This document shows, piece by piece, positions 22,080 to 34,769 of a stretch of 64,000 bases of DNA. The notes under the pieces were generated by a model. It made no database searches. It saw only the letters and a program-made list of their open reading frames with translations, and was not told where the DNA came from. Positions within the stretch are counted from its first letter, which is position 1. Each line of letters starts with the position of its first letter. The position numbers were made by a program, and so were the translations under genes. Source of the stretch: Hetaerina americana (Eukaryota > Arthropoda > Insecta > Odonata > Calopterygidae); assembly GCA_022747635.1 (NCBI GenBank), contig JAKTNV010000414.1:62001-126000 (forward strand). The letters are read 5' to 3'.

Positions 22080-25000
22080 TTAGAAAATTCGAGATTCAAG
22101 CGACTCGTTTAGTTGTTCCCCCGAGGGTTTTTTTGAAAGCCTGTTAGTTTTTATTGTACATTTGTGTGACTCTTTTCATTTCCCAACGGCAGTTATTGAG
22201 AAAATTTTCGTATTCATACATTTTTCTTGCAAACAAAATTTTTCATCCGCAGTACCGGGATGAGAAATATTGTGATTCAATTGTGGCGTTTAGTTTTTAC
22301 CTCAGCGGTTTTTTAAAGCTTAAAATTCATTGAATGAATATTTTGTGGCCTCTCTTCCTTTAAAGGCAGTCGCTGTTATAAAAGTTTCGTTAATATACTT
22401 ATTTTTTAAACATAATAATTTTCCTCCGCAGTCCCGGGATGAAAAATTTCGCGAATCAATTCTTATCTAAATTTTTCTTCCAAGTGCTTTTTTATAAGCT
22501 TTTCATTCATCAAATGAAAATTTGTTCTTTCTATACCATTTAAAACGGTCTTTTTGAGAAAATGGTATCATATATACGTATTTTTTGCAAGCATAAAGTT
22601 TTCCAGCCGCAGTCCCGGGATGAGAAATTTCGTGATTAAAGCGACTCGTTTAGTTGTTCCCCCGAGGGTTTTTTATAAAGACTGTTAGTTTTAATTGTAA
22701 ATTTGTGTTACTCTTTTCATTTCCAAACGGCAGTTATTGGGAAAACTTTCGTATTCAAACGTATTTCTTGCAAACATAAAATTTTTCATCCGCAGTACCG
22801 GGATGAGAAATTTTGTGATTGAATTGTGGCGTTTAGTTTTTACCTCAGCGGTTTTTTAAAATCTTAAAATGCATTGAATGAATATTTGGTTGCCTCCCTT
22901 CCTTTTAAAGCAGTCGCTGTTATGAAAGTTTCGTTAATATACGTACTTTTTAAACATAAAAATTTTCCTCCGCAGTCCCGGGATGAGAAATTTCGTGAAT
23001 CAATTTTCGTGTAAGTTTTTCTTCCAAGTATTTTTCTAAAAGCTTTTCATTCATCAAATGAAAATTTGTTCTTTCTCTACCATTCAAAACGGTCGTTTTT
23101 GAGACAATGGTATCATTAAACACGAATTTCTTGCAAGCATAACGTTTTCCAGCCGCAGTCCCGGGATTAGAAATTTCGTGATTCAAGCGACTCTTTTAGT
23201 TGTTCCCCCGAAGGTTTTTTTGAAAGCCTGTTAGTTTTAATTGTAAACTTGTATGACTCTTTTCATTTCCAAACGGCAGTTATTAAGAAAATTTTCGTAT
23301 TTAAACGTATTTCTTGCAAACATAAAATCTTTCATCCGCAGTACCGGGATGAGAAATTTTGTGATTCAATTGTGGCGTTTAGTTTTTACCTCAGCGGTTT
23401 TTTAAAGCCTAAAATTCATTGAATGAATATTTGGTGGCCTCTCTTCCTTTCAAAGTAGCCGCTGTTATAAAAGTTTCATAAATATACGTATTTTTTATAC
23501 ATAATAATTTTCCTCCGCAGATTCGGGATGAGAAATTACGCGAATGAATTGTCGTGTAAGTTTTTCTACCAAGTGCTTTTTTAAAAGCTCTTCATTCATC
23601 AAATAAAAATTTGTTCCTTTCTTAACTTTTCAAAACGGTCGTTTTTGAGAAAATGGTATCATTTATACGAATTTCTTGCAAGCATAACGTTTTCCAGCCG
23701 CAGTCCCGGCATTAGAAATTTCCTGATTCAAGCGACTCTTTTAGTTGTTCCCCCGAAGGTTTTTTATAAAGACTGTTAGTTTTAATTGTAAACTTGTTTG
23801 ACTCTTTTCATTTCCAAACGGCAGTTATTAAGAAAATTTTCGTATTTAAACGTATTTCTTCAAAAACATAAAATTTTTCATCCGCAGTACCGGGATGAGA
23901 AATTTTGTGATTCAATTGTGGCGTTTAGTTTTTATATCAGCGGTTTTTTAAAGCTTAAAAATCATTGAATAAATATTTGGTCCCCTCTCTTCCTTTAAAG
24001 GCAGTCGCTGTTATGAAAGTTTCGTTAATATACTTATTTTTTTAACATAATAATTTTCCTTGCAGTCCCGGGATGAAAAATTTCGCGAATCAATTTTCGC
24101 GTTTTTCTTCCAAGTGCTTTTTTAAAGGCTCTTTATTCATCAAATGAAAATTTGTTCTTTCTTTACCATTCAAAACGGTCGTTTTTGAGAAAATGGTATC
24201 ATTTATACGTATTTCTTGCAAGCATAACGTTTTCCAGCCGCAGACCCGGGATGAGAAATTTCGTGATTCCAGCGACTCGTTTAGTTGTTCCCCCGAGGGT
24301 TTTTTATAAAGACTGTTAGTTTTAATTGTAAATTTGTGTTACTCTTTTCATTTCCAAACGGCAGTTATTGGGAAAACTTTCGTATTCAAACGTATTTCTT
24401 GCAAACATAAAATTTTTCATCCGCAGTACCGGGATGAGAAATTTTGTGATTGAATTGTGGCGTTTAATTTTACCTCAGCGGTTTTTTAAAATCTTAAAAT
24501 TCATTGAATGAATATTTGGTTGCCTCCCTTCCTTTTAAAGCAGTCGCTGTTATGAAAGTTTCGTTAATATACGTACTTTTAAAACATAAAAATTTTCCTC
24601 CGCAGTCCCGGGATGAGAAATTTCGTGAATCAATTTTCGTGTAAGTTTTTTTTCCAAGTATTTTTCTTAAAGCTTTTCATTCATCAAATGAAAATTTGTT
24701 CTTTCTTTATCATTCAAAACGGTCGTTTTTGTGAATATGGTATCATTTATACGTATTTCTTGCAAGCATAACGTTTTCCAGCCGCAGTCCCGGGATGAGA
24801 AATTTCGTGATTCAAGCGACTCGTTTGGTTGTTCCAACGAGGGTTTTTTTGAAAGCCTGTTAGTTTTAATTGTAAATTTGTTTGACTCCTTTCATATTTA
24901 AAAGGCAGTTATTGAGAAAATTTCCGTATATAAACGTTTTTCTTGCAAACATAAAATTTTTCATCCGCAGTACCGGGATGAGAAATTTTGCGATTCAATT

Positions 25001-25332
25001 GTTGCGTTTAGTTTTTCCTCAGCGGTTTTTTATAGCTTAAAATTAATTGAATGAATATTTGGTCGCCTCTCTTCCTTTCAAAGCAGCCGCTGTTATAAAA
25101 GTTTCGTTAATATACGTATTTTTTAAACATAAAAATTTTCCTCCGCAGATTCGGGATGAGAAATTTCGCGAATGAATTGTCGCGTAAGTTTTACTACCAA
25201 GTGCTTTTTTAAAAGCTCTTCACTCATCAAATGAAAATTTGTTCCTTTCTTAACCATTCAAAACGGTCGTTTTTGAGAAAATTGTATCATTTATACGAAT
25301 TTCTTGCAAGCATAACGTTTCCCAGCCGCAGT
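22080..25332 (+). repeat. Block shared with both 18.3-19.6 kb and 13.2-17.2 kb
   Basis: Its left 1.3 kb pairs with 18305-19628 (offset 3775). Its full length pairs with the satellite on both sides of the transposon (offset 8102 to the right of it, 8857 to the left). It therefore shows what the transposon locus looked like before insertion. Confidence 0.78.
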
Positions 25333-28300
25333 CCCGGGATTAGAAATTTCGCGATTAAAGCGACTCTTTTAGTTGTTCCCCCCGGTTTTTTTGAAAGCCT
25401 GTTAGTGTTAATTGTAAATTTGTTTGACTCTTTTCATTTCCAAACGGCAGTTATTAAGAAAATTTTCGTATTTAAATGTATTTCTTGCAAACATAAAAAT
25501 TTTCCTCCGCAGTCCCGGGATGAGAAATTTCGTGAATCAATTTTCGTGTAAGTTTTTCTTCCAAGTATTTTTCTAAAAGGTTTTCATTCATCAAATGAAA
25601 ATTTGTTCTTTCTCTACCATTCAAAACGGTCGTTTTTGAGACAATGGTATCATTAAATACGAATTTCGCGCAAGCATAACGTTTTCCAGCCGCAGTCCCG
25701 GGATTAGAAATTTCGTGATTCAAGCGACTCTTTTAGTTGTTCCCCCGAAGGTTTTTTTGAAAGCCTGTTAGTTTTAATTGTAAACTTGTTTGACTCTTTT
25801 CATTTCCAAACGGCAGTTATTAAGAAAATTTTCGTATTTAAACGTATTTCTTGCAAACATAAAATCTTTCATCCGCAGTACCGGGATGAGAAATTTTGTG
25901 ATTCAATTGTGGCGTTTAGTTTTTACCTCAGCGGTTTTTTAAAGCCTAAAATTCATTGAATGAATATTTGGTGGCCTCTCTTCCTTTCAAAGTAGCCGCT
26001 GTTATAAAAGTTTCATAAATATACGTATTTTTTATACATAATAATTTTCCTCCGCAGATTCGGGATGAGAAATTACGCGAATGAATTGTCGTGTAAGTTT
26101 TTCTACCAAGTGCTTTTTTAAAAGCTCTTCATTCATCAAATGAAAATTTATTCCTTTCTTAACTTTTCAAAACGGTCGTTTTTGAGAAAATGGTATCATT
26201 TATACGAATTTCTTGCAAGCATAACGTTTTCCAGCCGCAGTCCCGGGATTAGAAATTTCCTGATTAAAGCGACTCTTTTAGTTGTTCCCCCGAAGGTTTT
26301 TTTGAAAGCCTGTTAGTTTTAATTGTAAATTTGTTTGACTCTTTTCATTTCCAAACGGCAGTTATTAAGAAAATTTTCGTATTTAAACGTATTTCTTGAA
26401 AAACATAAAATTTTTCATCCGCGGTACCGGGATGAGAAATTTTGTGATTCAATTGTGGCGTTTAGTTTTTATCTCAGCGGTTTTTTAAAGCTTAAAAATC
26501 ATTGAATGAATATTTGGTCCCCTCTCTTCCTTTAAAGGCAGTCGCTGTTATGAAAGTTTCGTTAATATACTTATTTTTTAAACATAATAATTTTCCTCCG
26601 CAGTCCCGGGATGAAAAATTTCGCGAATCAATTTTCGTTTTTTTCTTCCAAGTGCTTTTTTAAAGGCTCTTTATTCATCAAATGAAAATTTGTTCTTTCT
26701 TTACCATTCAAAACGGTCGTTTTTGAGAAAATGGTATCATTTATACGTATTTCTTGCAAGCATAACGTTTTCCAGCCGCAGTCCCGGGTTGAGAAATTTC
26801 GTGATTCAAGCGACTCGATTAGTTGTTCCCCCGAGCGTTTTTTATAAAGACTGTAAGTTTTAATTGTAAATTTGTGTTACTCTTTTTATTTCCAAACGGC
26901 AGTTTTTGGGAAAAGTTTCGTATTCAAACGTATTTATTGCAAACATAAAATTTTCATCCGCAGTACCAGGATGAGAAATTTTGTGATTGAATTGTGGCGT
27001 TTAGTTTTTACCTCAGCGGTTTTTTAATGCTTAAATTTCATTGAATGAATATTTGGTTGCCTCCCTTCCTTTTAAAGCAGTCGCTGTTATGAAAGTTTCG
27101 TTAATAGACGTACTTTTTAAACATAATAATTTTCCTCCGCAGTCCCGGGATGAGAATTTTCGTGTAAGTTTTTCTTACAAGTATTTTTCTAAAAGCTTTT
27201 CATTCATCAAATGAAAATTTGTTCTTTCTTTACCATTCAAAACGGTCGTTTTTTAGAAAATGGTATCATTTATACGTATTTCTTGCAAGCATAACGTTTT
27301 CTAGCCGCAGTCCCGGGATAAGAAATTTCGTGATTCAAGCGACTCGTTTAGTTGTTCCCCCGATGGTTTTTTATAAAGACTGTTAGTTTTAATTGTAAAT
27401 TTGTGTTACTCTTTTCATTTCCAAACGGCAGTTATTGGGAAAACTTTCGTATTCAAACGTATTTCTTGCAAACATAAAATTTTTCATCCGCAGTACCGGG
27501 ATGAGAAATTTTGTGATTGAATTGTGGCGTTTAATTTTACCTCAGCGGTTTTTTAAAATCTTAAGATTCATTGAATGAATATTTGGTTGCCTCCCTTCCT
27601 TTTAAAGCAGTCGCTGTTATGAAAGTTTCGTTTATATACGTACTTTTTAAACATATAAATTTTCCTCCGCAGTCCCGGGATGAGAAATTTCGTGAATCAA
27701 TTTTCGTGTAAGTTTTTCTTCCAAGTATTTTTCAAAAAGCTTTTCATTCATCGAATGAAAATTTGTTCTTTCTTTACCATTCAAAACGGTCGTTTTTGTG
27801 AATATGCTATCATTTATACGTATTTCTTGCAAGCATAACGCTTTCTAGCCGCAGTCCCGGGAAGAGAAATTTCGTGATTCAAGCGATTCGTTTGGTTGTT
27901 CCAACGAGGGTTTTTTTGAAAGCCTGTTAGTTTTAATTGTAAATTTGTTTGACTCCTTTCATATTTAAAAGGCAGTTATTGAGAAAATTTCCGTATATAA
28001 ACGTTTTTCTTGCAAACATAAAATTTTTCATCCGCAGTACCGGGATGAGAAATTTTGCGATTCAATTGTTGCGTTTAGTTTTTCCTCAGCGGTTTTGTAA
28101 AGCTTAAAATTAATTGAATGAATATTTGGTCGCCTCTCTTCCTTTCAAAGCAGCCGCTGTTATCAAAGTTTTGTTAATATACGTATTTTTTAAACATAAA
28201 AATTTTCCTCCGCAGATTCGGGATGAGAAATTTCGCGAATGAATTGTCGTGTAAGTTTTACTACCAAGTGCTTTTTTAAAAGCTCTTCATACATCAAATG

Positions 28301-29884
28301 AAAATTTGTTCCTTTCTTAACCATTCAAAACGGTCGTTTTTGAGAAAATGGTATCATTTATACGAATTTCTTGCAAGCATAACGTTTTCCAGCCGCAGTC
28401 CCGGGATTAGAAATTTCGGGATTAAAGCGACTCTTTTAGTTGTTCCCCCGGTTTTTTTGAAAGCCTGTTAGTGTTAATTGTAAATTTGTTTGACTCTTTT
28501 TTTTTCCAAACGGCAGTTATTAAGAAAATTTTCGTATTTAAACGTATTTCTTGCAAACATAAAATTTTTCATCCGCAGTAACGGGATGAGAAATTTTGTG
28601 ATTCAATTGTGGCGTTAAGTTTTTACCTCAGCGGTTTTTTAAAGCCTAAAATTCATTGAATGAATATTTGGTGGCCTCTCTTCCTTTCAAAGCAGCCGCT
28701 GTTATAAAAGTTTCATAAATATACGTATTTTTTATACATAATAATTTTCCTCCGCAGATTCGGGATGAGAAAAAACGCGAATGAATTGTCGTGTAAGTTT
28801 TTCTACCAAGTGCTTTTTAAAAGCTCTTCATTCATCAAATGAAAATTTGTTCCTTTCTTAACTTTTCAAAACGGTCGTTTTTGAGAAAATGGTATCATTT
28901 ATACGAATTTCTTGCAAGCAAAACGTTTTCCAGCCGCAGTCCCGGGATTAGAAATTTCCTGATTAAAGCGACGCTTTTAGTTGTTCCCCCGAAGGTTTTT
29001 TTGAAAGCCTGTTAGTTTTAATTGTAAATTTGTTTGACTCTTCATTTCCAAACGGCAGTTATATAGAAAATTTTCGTATTTAAACGTATTTCTTGAAAAA
29101 CATAATATTTTTCATCCGCAGTACCGGGATGAGAAATTTTGTGATTCAATTGTGGCGTTTAGTTTTTATCTCAGCGGTTTTTTAAAGCTTAAAATTCATT
29201 GAATGAAAATTTGGTCCCCTCTTGTCCTTTAAAGGCAGTCGCTGTTATGAAAGTTTCGTTAATATACTTATTTTTTAAACATAATAATTTTCCTCCGAAG
29301 TCCCGGGATGAAAAATATCGCGAATCAATTTTCGTGTTTTTCTTCAAAGTGCTTTTTTAAAAGCTTTTCATTCATCAAATGAAAATTTGTGCTTTCTTTA
29401 CCATTCAAAACGGTCGTTTTTGAGAAAATGGTATCATTTATACGTATTTCTTGCAAGCATAACGTTTTCCAGCCGCAGTCCCGGGATGAGAAATTTCGTG
29501 ATTCAAGCGACTCGATTAGTTGTTCCCCCGAGCGTTTTTTATAAAGACTGTAAGTTTTAATTGTAAATTTGTGTTACTCTTTTTATTTCCAAACGGCAGT
29601 TTTTGGGAAAAGTTTCGTATTCAAACGTATTTCTTGCAAACATAAAATTTTCATCCGCAGTACCGGGATGAGAAATTTTGTGATTGAAATGTGGCGTTCA
29701 GTTTTTACCTCAGCGGTTTTTTTGAAGCTTAAAATTCATTGAAAGAATATTTGGTCGCCTTTCTTTCTTTCAAAGCAGTCGCTATTATAAAACTTTCGTT
29801 AATATACGTATTTTTTAAACATAATAATTTTTTTCCGAAGTCCCGGGATGAGAAATTTCGCAAATCAATTGTCGTGTAAGTTTT

Positions 29885-32800
29885 TCTTCCAAGTGCTTTT
29901 TTAAAAACTCTTCATTCATCAAATGAAAATTTGTTCCTTTCTTTACCTTTCAAAACGGTCGTTTTTTTAAAAATGGTATCATTTATACGTATTTCTTGCA
30001 AGCATAAGGTTTTCCAGCCGCAGTCCCGGGTTGAGAAATTTCGTGATTCAAGCGACTCGTTTAGTTGTTCACCCGAGGATTTTTTTGAAAGCCTGTTAGT
30101 TTTAATTGTAAATTTGTTTGAATCCTTTCATTTTCAAAAGGCAGTTATTGAGAAAATTTCCGTATTCAAAGGTCGTTCTTGCAAACATAAAATTTTTCAT
30201 CCGCAGTACCGGGATGAGAAATTTTGTGATTCAATTGTTGCGTTTAGTTTTTATCTCAGCGGTTTTTTAAAGCTTAAAATTAATTGAATGAATATTTGGT
30301 TGCCTCTCTTCCTATCAAAGCAGCCGCTGTTATAAAAGTTTCGTTAATATACGTATTTTTTAAACATAATAATTTTCCTCCGCAGATTCGGGATGAGAAA
30401 TTTCGCGAATGAATGGTCGTGTATGTTTTTCTACCAAGTGTTTTTTTAAAAGCTCTTCATTCATCAAATGAAAATTTGTTCCTTTCTTAACCTTTCAAAA
30501 CGGTAGTTTTTGAAAAAATGGTATCATTTATACGAATTTCTTGCAAGCATAACGTTTTCCACCCGCAGTCCAAGGATTTGAAATTTCGTGATTAAAGCGA
30601 CTCTTTTAGTTGTTCCCACGAAGGTTTTTTTGAAAGCCTGTTAGTTTTAATTGTAAATTTGTTTGACTCTTTTCATTTCCAAACGGCAGTTATTGAGAAA
30701 ATTTTCGTATTTAAACGTATTTCTTGCAAACATAAAATTTTTCATCCGCAGAACCGGGATGAGAAATTTTGTGTTTCAATTGTTGCGTTTAGTTTTTACC
30801 TCAGCGGTTTTTTAAAGCCTAAAATTCATAGAATGAATATTTGGTGGCCTCTCTTCCTTTCAAAGCAGCCGCTGTTATAAAAGTTTCATAAATATACGTA
30901 TTTTTTATACATAATAATTTTCCTCCGCAGATTCAGGATGAGAAATTACGCGAATGAATTGTCGTGTAAGTTTTTCTACCAAGTGCTTTTTTAAAAGCTC
31001 TTCATTCATCAAAAGAAAATTTGTTCCTTTCTTAACTTTTCAAAACGGTCGTTTTTGAGAAAATGGTATCATTTATACGAATTTCTTGCAAGCATAACGT
31101 TTTCCAGCCGCAGTCCCGGGATTAGAAATTTCCTGATTAAAGCGACTCTTTTAGTTGTTCCCCCGAAGGTTTTTTTGAAAGCCTGTTAGTTTTAATTGTA
31201 AATTTGTTTGACTCTTTTCATTTCTAAACGGCAGTTATTAAGAAAATTTTCGTATTTAAACGTATTTCTTGAAAAACAAAATTTTTCATCCGCAGTACCG
31301 GGATGAGAAATTTTGTGATTCAATTGTGGCGTTTAGTTTTTATTCAGCGGTTTTTTAAAGCTTAAAAATCATTGAATGAATATTTTGTCCCCTCTCTTCC
31401 TTTAAAGGCAGTCGCTGTTATGAAAGTTTCGTTAAAATACTTATTTTTTAAACATAATAATTTTCCTCCGCAGTCCCGGGATGAAAAATTTCGCGAATCA
31501 ATTTTCGTGTTTTTCTTCCAAGTGCTTTTTTAAAGGCTCTTTATTCATCAAATGAAAATTTGTTCTTTCTTTACCATTCAAAACGGTCGTTTTTGAGAAA
31601 ATGGTATCATTTATACGTATTTCTTGCAAGCATAACGTTTTCCAGCCGCAGTCCTGGGATGAGAAATTTCGTGATTCAAGCGACTCGTTAAGTTGTTCCC
31701 CCGAGGGTTTTTTAAAAAGACTGTTAAATTTAATTGTAAATTTGTGTTACTCTTTTCATTTCCAAACGGCAGTTATTGGGAAAACTTTCGTATTCAAACG
31801 TATTTCTTGCAAACATAAAATTTTTCATCCGCAGTACCGGGATGAGATATTTTGTGATTGAATTGTGGCGTTTAGTTTTTACCTAAGCGGTTTTTTAAAA
31901 TCTTAAAATTCATTGAATGAATATTTGGTTGCCTCCCTTCCTTTTAAAGCAGTCGCTGTTATGAAAGTTTCGTTAATATACGTACTTTTTAAACATAAAA
32001 ATTTTCCTCCGCAGTCCCGGGATGAGAAATTTCGTGAATCAATTTTCGTGTAAGTTTTTCTTTCAAGTATTTTTCTAAAAGTTTTTCATTCATCAAATGA
32101 AAATTTGTTCTTTCTTTACCATTCAAAACGGTCGTTTTTGTGAATATGGTATCATTTATACGTATTTCTTGCAAGCATAACGTTTTCCAGCCGCAGTCCC
32201 GGGATGAGAAATTTCGTGATTCAAGCGACTCGTTTGGTTGTTCCAACGAGGGTTTTTTTGAAAGCCTGTTAGTTTTAATTGTAAATTTGTTTGAAGCCTT
32301 TCATATTTAAAAGGCAGTTATTGAGAAAATTCTCGTATATAAACGTTTTTCTTGCAAACATAAAATTTTTCATCCGCAGTACCGGGATGAGAAATTTTGC
32401 GATTCAATTGTTGCGTTTAGTTTTTCCTCAGCGGTATTTTAAAGCTTAAAAATAATTGAATGAATATTTGGTCGCCTCTCTTCCTTTCAAAGCAGCCGCT
32501 GTTATAAAAGTTTCGTTAATATACGTATTTTTTAAACATAAAAATTTTCCTCCGCAGATTCGGGATGAGAAATTTCGCGAATGAATTGTCGTGTAAGTTT
32601 TACTACCAAGTGCTTTTTTAAAAGCTCTTCATTCATCAAAAGAAAATTTGTTCCTTTCTTAACCATTCAAAAGGGTCGTTTTTGAGAAAATGGTATCTTT
32701 TATACGAATTTCTTGCAAGCATAACGTTTTCCAGCCGCAGTCCCGGGATTAGAAATTTCGCGATTAAAGCGACCCTTTTAGTTGTTCCCCCGGTTTTTTT

Positions 32801-34769
32801 GAAAGCCTGTTAGTGTTAATTGTAAATTTGTTTGACTCTTTTCATTTCCAAACGGCAGTTATTAAGAAAATTTTCGTATTTAAACGTATTTCTTGCAAAC
32901 ATAAAATTTTTCATCCGCACTACCGGGATGAGAAATTTTGTGTTTCAATTGTGGCGTTTAGTTTTTATCTCAGCGGTTTTTTAAAGCTTAAAATTCATTG
33001 AATGAATATTTGGTCCCCTCTCTTCCTTTTAAAGGCTGTCGCTGTTATGAAAGTTTCGTTAATATACTTATTTTTTAAACATAATAATTTTCCTCCGCAG
33101 TCCCGGGATGAAAAATTTTGCGAATCAATTGTTGTCTAAATTTTTCTTCCAAGTGCTTTTTTAAAATCTTTTCATTCATCAAACGATAATTTGTTCTTTC
33201 TTTACCATTCAAAACGGTCGTTTTTGGGAAAATGGGATCATTTATACGTATTTCTTGCAAGCATAACGTTTTCCAGCCGCAGTCCCGGGATGAGAAATTT
33301 CGTGATTCAAGCGACTCGTTTCGTTGTTCGCCCGAGGGTTTTTTTGAAAGCCTGTTAGTTTTAATTGTAAATTTGTGTAACACTTTTCACTTCCAAACGG
33401 CAGTTATTGAGAAAATTTTCGTATTCATACGTATTTCTTGCAAACAACATTTTTCATCCGCAGGACCGGGATGAGAAATTTTGTGATTTAATTGTTGCGT
33501 TTAGTTTTACCTTAGCGGTTTTTTAAAGTTTAAATTCATTGAATGAATACTTGGTTGCCTCCCTTCCTTTCAAAGCAGTCGCTGTTATAAAAGTTTCGTT
33601 AATATACGTACTTTTTAAACATAATAATTTTCCTCCGCAGTCCCGGGATGAGAAATTTCGCGAATCGAATACCGTGTAAGTTTTTTTTCCAAGTTCTTGT
33701 TAAAAGGCTATTATTTCATCAAATAAAAATTTGTTTCTTTGTTTACCTTTCAAAACGGTCATTTTTGAAAAAATGGTATCATTTATACGTATTTCTTGCA
33801 AGCATAACGTTTTCTAGCCGCAGTCCCGTGATAAGAAATTTCGTGATTCAAGCGACACGTTTAGTTGTTCCCCCGAGGGTTTTTTTGAAAGCCTGTTAGT
33901 TTTAATTGTAAATTTGTGTAACTCTTTTCACTTCCAAACGGCAGTTATTGAGAAAATTTTCGTATTCATACGTATTTCTTGCAAACAAAATTTTTCATCC
34001 GCAGTACCGGGATGAGAAATTTTGTGATTCAATTGTGGCGTTAAGTTTTTACCTCAGAAATTTTTTAAAGCTTAAAATTCATTGAATGAATATTTTGTCG
34101 CCTCTCTTTCTTTAAAGGCAGTCGCTGTTATAAAAGTTTCGTTAATATACTTATTTTTTAAACATAAAAATTTTCCTCCGCAGTCCCGCGATGAAAAATT
34201 TCGCGAATCAATTCTTGTCTAAATTTTTCTTCCAAGTGCTTTTTTAAAAGCTTTTCATTCATCAAATGAAAATTTGTTCTTTCTTTACCATTCAAAACGG
34301 TCGTTTTTGAGAAAATGGTATCATTTATACGTATTTCTTGCAAGCATAACGTTTTCCAGCCGCAGTCCCGGGATGAAAAATTTCGTGATTCAAGCGACTC
34401 GTTTAGTTGTTCCCCCGAGGGTTTTTTTGAAAGCCTGTAGTTTTAATTGTAAATTTGTGTGACCCTTTTCATTTCCAAACGACAGTTTTTGGGAAAACTT
34501 TCGTATTCAAACGTATTTCTTGCAAACATAAAATATGTCATCCGCAGTACCGGGATCAGAAATTTTGTGATTGAATTGTGGCGTTTTGTTTTTACCTCAG
34601 GGGTTTAAAGCTTAAAATTCATTGAATGAATATTTGGTTGCCTCCCTTCCTTTTAAAGCAGTCGCTATTATGAAAGTTTCGTTAATATACGTACTTTTTA
34701 AACATAATAATTTTCCTCCGCCGTCCCGGGATGAGAAATTTCGTGAATCAATTTTGGTGTAAGTTTTTC
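29885..34769 (+). repeat. 4.88-kb higher-order unit, copy 1
   Basis: This is a nine-trimer unit that is directly repeated at 34770-39650. Anchors at offsets 4879-4882 include 30659 with 35540, 31601 with 36483, 32813 with 37693 and 34158 with 39037. The sequence left of 29885 does not match the sequence left of 34770, so the edge is sharp. A small set of substitutions and indels separates the copies. Confidence 0.88.

Larger units (their letters stand above)
14313..29884. repeat. Satellite array, middle segment
   Basis: A-B-C trimers continue without a gene or other insertion. Several C heads lack the CCCGGG motif and read cagattcggg (for example near 15417, 17042, 19742, 23519 and 28214), which marks a C subfamily that recurs through this segment. 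Some A monomers have a shortened gggttttttataaagactg version of the central T-run, which recurs from about 14560 onward. Copies differ by frequent substitutions and indels, so this segment looks less homogenised than the right end. Confidence 0.93.
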
